In this document: positions 55,384-64,000 of the stretch, piece by piece | Layout: each line of letters starts with the position of its first letter | Position numbering within the stretch: position 1 is the first letter of the stretch | NCBI RefSeq assembly: GCF_030867095.1 | Contig: NC_081827.1 | Location: 216,941,810-217,005,809, forward strand | DNA from: Alligator mississippiensis | Lineage: Eukaryota; Chordata; Crocodylia; Alligatoridae | Direction: 5' to 3' | DNA length: 64,000 nucleotides | Translations under genes and position numbers: made by a program | The notes under the pieces: generated by a model | What the model was told of the DNA's origin: nothing | Seen by the model: only the letters and a program-made list of their open reading frames with translations | The model's database searches: none

Positions 55384-56795
55384 TGCATCTACTTGAGATA
55401 TTTACTGCGCAGTAGGCCTGTGTGAATAGGGAAGTATTCGATTCGGATTCGGATTCAGCTGATTCGGTGATTCAATTTGGATATTCGGATCACTGTCCTG
55501 AATCAATTCAGCTGAATCGGCTTTAGAAGATTTGGTGCTGATTTGGAGAGATTCAATGATTCTAATTGGCCGGGGAGAGGCAGGAACAGCCGGGCAGCTC
55601 CAGCTGTCACATGGCGCAGGTGCAGCATGGCTCGGCAGGGCACTGCATACTGTCTAGGAGCTGAGGCCACTGAGGTTGAGCGATGCCAGGCTCCGGATGA
55701 CAGGTGGAGCTGCCCCAGTTCCCAGACTGCGTGTGGAGCCCTGCTGAGCCATGCTGCACCTGTGCCATGGGGCAGCTGCCACTTGGGTGCCAAGCAGGGG
55801 GGGCAATCCCCACTGCCCCCCACTGCCCCACACAGTGCAGGGAGGGGCTCTACCATGAGCCCTCAGAGGCCCTGATCTCTGCTGCCAGATCCAGTGAGTG
55901 TGGGGCTTTTTTTTTATGTGCCACGAGGCAGGGCTGGGCGGGGCAACCATGAGGGCTTCTCCCACAGCTCCTCCAGCTGTGCCTGCCTTTGCCCTGGCAG
56001 AGGGAGCTGGTTGCCCAGCTGGCACAGGGGAAGGTGCGATGCAGGCACAGCTCACTCTGGGTGGCAGCAGGGCATAGCTTCTTCTCCCAGCACTGCCGTG
56101 CCCATATTAGCATTAGGAGCGGGGGCTATGCCCTGCCGCTGCTTGCCAGCCGGCACAGGAGAGGTGCAGGATACGGCCATGGCAGCACTGGGAGCAGGGG
56201 CTATGCCCTGTGGCCACTCGCTCCCTTCCACTTGGAGCAAACCGCACCCATATCCCACCCCCCACCCTGGCTGGGCAAGCGGCTACAGGACAGAGCCTCC
56301 ACTCCCAACACTGCCGCAACCACATCCCGCATCCCTCCGCCCCCAACCCCGAGTAATGCACCTCCCTGCCCCGGCTGGGCAGCTTGTCCCAGCCACAATC
56401 CCTCTTTTGCCCTTTCCCTCCCTCCCTCCCCCAACCCCAACAGACTTACCAGCTGGAGGCAGCTGTATCAGCTGCCTGTATAATCTATGGCTGAATCGCC
56501 GAAGTGGCCAAATCTTTTCCGAATCTTTTCCGAATTGATTCAAATACTTCATATCAATTTGGAGCTTTTACTTTGTTTACCAATTCAATTCAGATTCAGA
56601 GATTCAGTCCCCAAATCAGGCCGAATCTCTGAATCAAATCAGCTACCGAAGCTTTGCACAGCCCTACTACACAGTTGATTAATTAGCTGTGCAGTAGACA
56701 TCTCAGCATCTACTGTCCTCTATGATACTTGTGAATACAGGTACTATACAGCTGTGGAGTAAAAAACTTTGCAGCCCCACCTGTGTAGACACTGG
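55384..56795. mobile_element. MITE-like element split by a nested insertion
   Basis: The left part GGTGCATCTACTTGAGATAT plus TTTACTGCGCAGTA and the right part starting CTACACAGTTGATTAATTAG and ending CACCTGTGTAGACACTGG belong to the CATCTACACGAGA family. They are separated by the GATTCG element at 55413-56666. Confidence 0.6.
55413..56666 (+). mobile_element. 'GATTCG' long-TIR DNA element, nested copy (copy 4)
   Basis: Starts TAGGCCTGTGTGAATAGG and ends GAAGCTTTGCACAGCCCTA, with GATTCGGATTCGGATTCAGC and AATTCAATTCAGATTCAGAG arms. The interior of about 900 bases is GC-rich and differs from that of copy 3; near its right edge it holds CCCAACAGACTTACCAGCTGG-like sequence also found in the Tigger-like element at 17403-18646. 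Open frames up to 214 codons lie in the GC part and show no motif. Confidence 0.8.
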
Positions 56796-56796
56796 A

Positions 56797-57589
56797 AGGG
56801 CTGGCTGAAGCACGAGGGTCCTTCAGTGAGGGGGCTGCCTGCTGGATAGCCTCACATTGAGGCTCTCTCATGTCCTAGCCAGCCCCTCCACTGCATGCTG
56901 AGCTGCAGGGAGCAGCCCCTGGCTGGCAGGCTGACCCCTGCTAGCTGAGGCTGCTCCAACCCAGTCACACATGCTGCGCATAAATAAACTGCAGAGCAAT
57001 AACCTCACTCAAAATAATTAAATCAGGATTTGAATGCTTTTCTAAAAAGTTATAGTAGAGCTCAAATTCAAATTATGGATGTGATACAGAAACAACAGAG
57101 TGGTTTTTATGGTCTTTGTTATTCAGATTATATCAGTGGTCTGACAGGCCAGTTGAGTGGTTTGGTGGCCACCTGCATGCCACATTCCATGGGCAGGGTC
57201 AGCCCTTGGGTCTGCTCCAGTACAGCATCAGGGCATGTGGTCAGTCTACAGGTGTGAGCCCACATGCCAGCCCAACCTCACGTGCTGGATCCCACCACAG
57301 AGTGACCCCCTGCAAATCATCCTGACCCTGCATGTTGCCCAACCCCATGCATCAGCCAGCCTGACCCTGCACACTGGATCTGTCCACAGAGGAACCCCAG
57401 GCACCAGTGTGCAGGACCACATCATTCTGCCCACAGGGCTCCCCATGGGTCCAAAACTTTGGTAGCAGCAGAGCAGTGCCAGCATTAATGGCTACCACTC
57501 TAAAAGTCATGTCAACTAATACTGCCACTGTTCCCCTGATGCCAATTTTTTTAAACCCACGTTGAGATCTGCAGAACAGATGACAGCCC
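56797..57589. repeat. GC-rich repeat-like stretch, unclassified
   Basis: At about 57225-57410 two approximate units share CCAGCC(C/T)(A/G)ACC(T/C) and a CTGGATC step followed by CACAGAG, about 110 bases apart. This suggests an old tandem or element interior. I cannot assign a family. Confidence 0.35.
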
Positions 57590-57963
57590 CACAGGCACGG
57601 TTCATCTCACAGGCACATTCTGCCCTGGGTAAGGTAGAAACCTTATCTGGGGTCCTGGGGGCCTCCCAGGGCTGCAGCAGTGGTGATCCTGGCACACAGA
57701 GCCTGGCCGACAGCTGGAGCATGGCTCTGGCCAGCTAGGCTCTGGTTTCAAGCAGCACACAATGCAGTTGTGTGCGCTGCCTGCTTTTTAGAAAACTTTT
57801 TTTTTTTAAGATACCAGGATTTCCCAGTATGTAATTTTGGCTCTGCACTGCAAATATGCAGTGTGGAGAACCTTTTCACATGCGCTGCATGTGTTTTATG
57901 TTGTCTCAAAAGCCTTTGGGGCACTGCAAAGCGCATGCATGCACTCATCTGAACATGCTGTGT
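57590..57963 (-). mobile_element. TIR element, 'TCCAGA' family copy 3, one end lost
   Basis: A 33-base stretch at 57651-57683 starting GGTCCTGGGGGCCTCCCAGG is identical to 21514-21546 in copy 1. The right end, in reverse complement, reads GCATGTTCAGATGAGTGCAT, as in the family start. A T-rich run at 57788-57808 sits where the other copies have the hairpin. The left terminus is not recognisable. Confidence 0.65.
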
Positions 57964-58180
57964 GGGACTATATAACCCATTAACATTGATTAACTAGAGG
58001 GGAGATTACGGTGTATCACTGGAGATGCCGCTAACTGGGAACAGACGCCATGTAAGAGAAGAGGGCATAAAACACTCAAACTAGAATTGCCAGGAGTCAT
58101 TAAAATATGGTTTTCAACTACATTTTTTTCTTTTAAGCCAAAAGTATTTGGGTTTTGGTTGAATTTCTCCAGAGAGTGTT

Positions 58181-58240
58181 TTTTTTTTCTTTTTTTTTTT
58201 TGGGGGGGGGGGGGTTGTGTTGTGGTTTTTTTGTTTTTTT
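58181..58240. repeat. T-rich/G-rich simple tract
   Basis: Long T runs, then 12 G in a row, then TTGTGTTGTGG and T runs. Confidence 0.75.
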
Positions 58241-59110
58241 TGTCTTGCCAAAAATCATTATTTTCTGAAAAAACCCTTCCTTTCCTATTTTCTGGCCTGC
58301 ATGTGTTCTTTTAGTATTGTGAAGAAAGTTTTAAAGGGCCACAGTTCTAGCAGAGTACACCTCATCAGCTGTTCCATTTCACTAATACTGATTGGGTTTC
58401 ACTATCAAGGTGCCTTTGCTGACTGGACCTATGGCAATGTCTCACAGTAAGAGAGAAGGACTGTCAATAGGTTGCAGGCCACTTCAGGTTTTATGGGTTA
58501 AAATCAACATCTTCAAATCAATCTATATGCAAATCAGCTTGCAAGCCAGTGTAGGTCACAGGGTAAGACCTTCTCACAAAAGAGTAATATGCTCAAAAAA
58601 AGAAACACCATCTAGCACATTGCAATGATCTGATCTCAAGGTGACAAAACCACTTGAACACTATTAATTTATTTAATGAAAATGTGATAAGCGCATATAC
58701 CAAAAATAAAAAAATTAAAATTTCTATTTAAATAAACAATATTCTATGAAAAGAATAAAATGTTTGTAGATATGCATGATGTGGCATATATCCTTGCCCT
58801 ATATATGTTTTAAATGTGTTCTATAAGTGAATTATATTTGATCAGTTCAACTTTAATTTAGTACAAAAATTTTAGAAATTGACAATATATCCATGCAGTT
58901 GATAAATAAAGGGCCTACTTGAAAATTCCAAATAGACTGGGAGATAAAGTGACTTGAATAAATATATTAACACGTGCTATGACATGTGATTCTATGTAAG
59001 CAGTTGAAGTGCTTTGCTTACCTATTAGTGATAAATGTTCAATTAATAAGATGGTTAACATAGAATTTCTACATGAAATTGTCATTATTTATTCTGCATG
59101 CATTATATTA

Positions 59111-62890
<3,780 letters not shown>

Positions 62891-64000
62891 TTAGGGATGT
62901 GCAAAACAGTAACGTTTTGCTTTGACTTCTGTTTTGACGTTTCGTCAGTGTTTTGTTTCGAGTTTAGTGTCATTTTGAAAGCATTGTTCTGTTTCATTTT
63001 GTTGAAACAGTTTTGTTTTGATGCTGTTTTGACATTTTGCCCAGGTTAAAATGGGGAAGCATTTAACTGGAGGATGAACAGCCTCCCTTGATCGCAGGCA
63101 GATTGGAGCCTGCACCCTGGGGAGGAGTCCAGCAGAGCCCTGCAGCCATCCCAGGGGTGCAGGTGGGAGTCTGCCACTGCCACCTTCGACTAGTGCTGGG
63201 AGCTGAGCCGGTGAAGGGAGGCAGAGCTCAGCCCTGGCGCTGTGCTCCGCTCCCCACCCGGCTCAGTTCCACAAGGCTTTAAGCAGCTGGGAACCAAGCC
63301 CGGTGGCGGTGGGTGAAGCGCAGACCCCAGCATGCACCCCAACTCCCTCCATCGGGCTGTAAGACATTGGGAACCCTCTGCCTGCCTCCATCAGGCTGGG
63401 TTCCACAGGGCTTAGAGCCTCTGGGAGCTGAGCCCAGTGGAGGGAGGTGGGGCACAGCCTTGGGGATGAGCCCCTCCTCCCTCCACTGGGCTGCAAGCAC
63501 CTGGGAACCCAGCCTGGTGGAGATGGGCAGAGTGCAGCCCCTGGGTGGAGCGCAGCCTACAGGCTGTGCCCCGCCTCCCTCCACTTGGCTGCAAGACACT
63601 GGGAACCCTCAGTCCACCTCCACTGGGCTTTGTTCCCAGGTGTTTGCAGTCCAGCGGAGGGAGGCGGGGTGCAGCCCCGGGGATATACTCTGCCTCCCTC
63701 CCCAGCAGCTCACAGCCTTGTGGAACTCAGCCCAGTGGTGGGAGGTGGAGCACAGCCCTGGCTCTGCCTGCCTCCTGCCACCGGGCTGAGCTCCATGGGG
63801 CTGGTGGAGCTGACCAGAGCTCAGCCCAGTGGTGGTAGGCTGGCAGAGCTGGCACTGTGCTCTAATCAGCTCCGCCAGCCCCCGGGAGTGCAGCCCAGCG
63901 GTGGGAGGCAGGGATAGCCAGGGCTGTGCTCCCCACTGGCCTGAGCCACATAGGGCTGCGCAGAGCCACTCAGAGTGCAAACCTGGCTCTCCTCTGCCTC
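62891..64000 (+). mobile_element. Non-autonomous element with TTAGGGATGTGCAAAA end, GC-rich tandem interior, cut by window
   Basis: Begins TTAGGGATGTGCAAAACAGT, then an arm of TTTTG/GTTTTGA repeats to about 63045, then GC-rich sequence made of degenerate units with CCCAGTGGAGGGAGG, GGCTGCAAG and CTGGGAACC, about every 100-125 bases. The layout (TTAGGNNTGTGC end, low-complexity arm, GC-rich core) resembles the elements at 30259 and 55413. Long frames in all phases are composition artefacts. Confidence 0.6.

Noticed and set aside
55543-56552. Open frames up to 214 codons
   Set aside because: They fall inside the GC-rich core of a DNA element, overlap in all phases and read as low-complexity Pro/Ala/Gly/Cys.
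63088-63980. Several overlapping open frames of 77-158 codons on both strands
   Set aside because: They lie in a GC-rich tandem repeat where stop codons are rare in every frame; no domain or splice pattern supports a gene.

Overview
The window is vertebrate nuclear DNA, most likely from a crocodilian. It carries the 3' half of a voltage-gated sodium channel gene, SCN2A, on the minus strand, set among many transposon copies. The crocodilian call is an inference. It rests on a young CR1 LINE with a TCATAGAT-type 3' tail, older CR1 copies of the turtle/crocodile kind, a Penelope-like element, and several families of GC-rich inverted-repeat DNA elements. A turtle or another archelosaur is not excluded.

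Layout. Positions 1-34999 are gene-free 3' flank of SCN2A: a 5S-rRNA-derived sequence, six CR1 pieces (one of them with a long open reading frame), hAT-like and Tigger-like non-autonomous elements, two adjacent inverted copies of one TIR family, and three copies of a long-TIR 'GATTCG' family. Positions 35000-37151 are the AU-rich 3' UTR. Positions 37152-62206 hold eight coding exons, all minus strand, of 174, 123, 282, 54, 138, 105, 271 and 1193 bp in transcript order. They join in frame to 780 codons including the stop, from the end of domain III S1 to the C-terminus. The upstream exons lie beyond the right edge. Positions 62207-64000 are intron ending in a GC-rich tandem-repeat element that runs off the window.

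The SCN2A part has everything expected: the domain III and IV S4 arginine ladders, the K and A of the DEKA selectivity filter, the IFM inactivation gate, the EF-hand-like region, the IQ motif and the C-terminal tail. One intron, between the domain III S6 exon and the IFM exon, begins with AT and ends with AC but has a U2-type donor (ATAAGT). This is the rare AT-AC class known in sodium channel genes.

The best places for a second look are the transposon arrangements: two head-to-head elements sharing TAT at all three boundaries, each with a central hairpin; a transposon nested in another at 55.4-56.8 kb; a Penelope-like element split by a MITE inside an SCN2A intron; and a short splice-donor-like module (CAGCTGGTAAGTCTGTTG) found in two otherwise different DNA element families.
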